Below, one piece after another: positions 5,945 through 6,015 of a stretch of DNA of 6,015 bases. Each line of letters starts with the position of its first letter. Position 1 is the first letter of the stretch. The position numbers and the translations under genes were made by a program. The notes under the pieces were generated by a model. The model did no database searches. It was given only the letters and a program-made list of their open reading frames with translations, and was not told where the DNA came from. Source of the stretch: CAYMOV01 sp964392085 (GTDB lineage Bacteria; Oederibacteriota; Muellerivitia; Muellerivitales; Muellerivitaceae); NCBI GenBank assembly GCA_964392085.1, contig CAYMOV010000146.1, positions 1 through 6,015 on the forward strand. The letters are read 5' to 3'.

Positions 5945-5972
5945 TACCCACAACGGGGACCCGCCGTGGACA
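5945..5972 (+). repeat. 28-base interspersed hairpin element, copy 6
   Basis: TACCCAC (5945-5951), centre AACGGGGACCCGCC, GTGGACA (5966-5972). Inner CCAC/GTGG pairs; two outer positions are mismatched. It begins 13 bases after the PH-like gene's stop codon. Beyond it, 5973-6015 holds no recognisable gene; AGGGAG near 5999-6004 might be the ribosome site of a gene starting outside the window. Confidence 0.8.
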
Positions 5973-6015
5973 ATATCTTGGGCTGTAAGAAAGAATCAAG
6001 GGAGATTTTGGAAAA

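Noticed and set aside
138..5972. CRISPR array made of the 28-base repeats
   Set aside because: Spacing between copies ranges from about 200 to 2,600 bases, whole genes lie between them, and no cas gene is present.
138..5972. Integron attC sites
   Set aside because: The elements lack the RYYYAAC and GTTRRRY core sites and are shorter than attC sites; no integrase is seen.

Overview
The window reads as a piece of chromosome from an uncultured, probably diderm bacterium. All recognisable genes lie on the + strand. There is a lipoprotein with a clean lipobox, a second probable lipoprotein, two Sec-secreted proteins and membrane proteins, but no phage, transposase, integrase, tRNA, rRNA or CRISPR sequence. 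Surface lipoproteins on long Thr/Pro/Ser stalks suggest one of the poorly cultured candidate phyla in which such stalks are common. That is a guess; nothing here fixes the taxon.

Layout: 3-128 is the tail of a membrane protein gene. 264-1448 encodes a probable lipoprotein with a Thr/Pro stalk and a tandemly duplicated, unrecognised beta-rich domain. 1688-2578 encodes a secreted Sel1-repeat protein with seven repeat units in exact 36-residue register. 2579-2985 is a 407-base non-coding stretch. 2986-4140 encodes a lipoprotein with a second Thr/Pro stalk and a six-bladed NHL propeller. 4202-5398 encodes a secreted PD40/TolB-like propeller protein, starting at TTG. 5509-5931 encodes a small two-helix membrane protein with a likely bacterial PH-like domain. 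No enzyme active site is visible: the genes look like envelope or surface scaffold and binding proteins, and no shared pathway can be read from them.

The most unusual signal is a 28-base interspersed element present six times in 6 kb (138-165, 1636-1663, 2607-2634, 2832-2859, 5463-5490, 5945-5972). Every copy has the same orientation as the genes and exactly the same length. Five are clearly intergenic; the fifth (5463-5490) is intergenic if the PH-like gene starts at 5509. The form is TGTCCAC, 14 bases centred on CGGGGACCC, then GTGGACA, so the ends are inverted repeats. Arms mutate without compensating changes while the centre stays nearly constant. I do not recognise it as a named family. 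Genes between copies differ visibly in base composition: the stalked lipoproteins are GC-rich, the Sel1 and PH-like genes AT-richer. This raises the possibility of gene-by-gene insertion, but no recombinase is present to support it.
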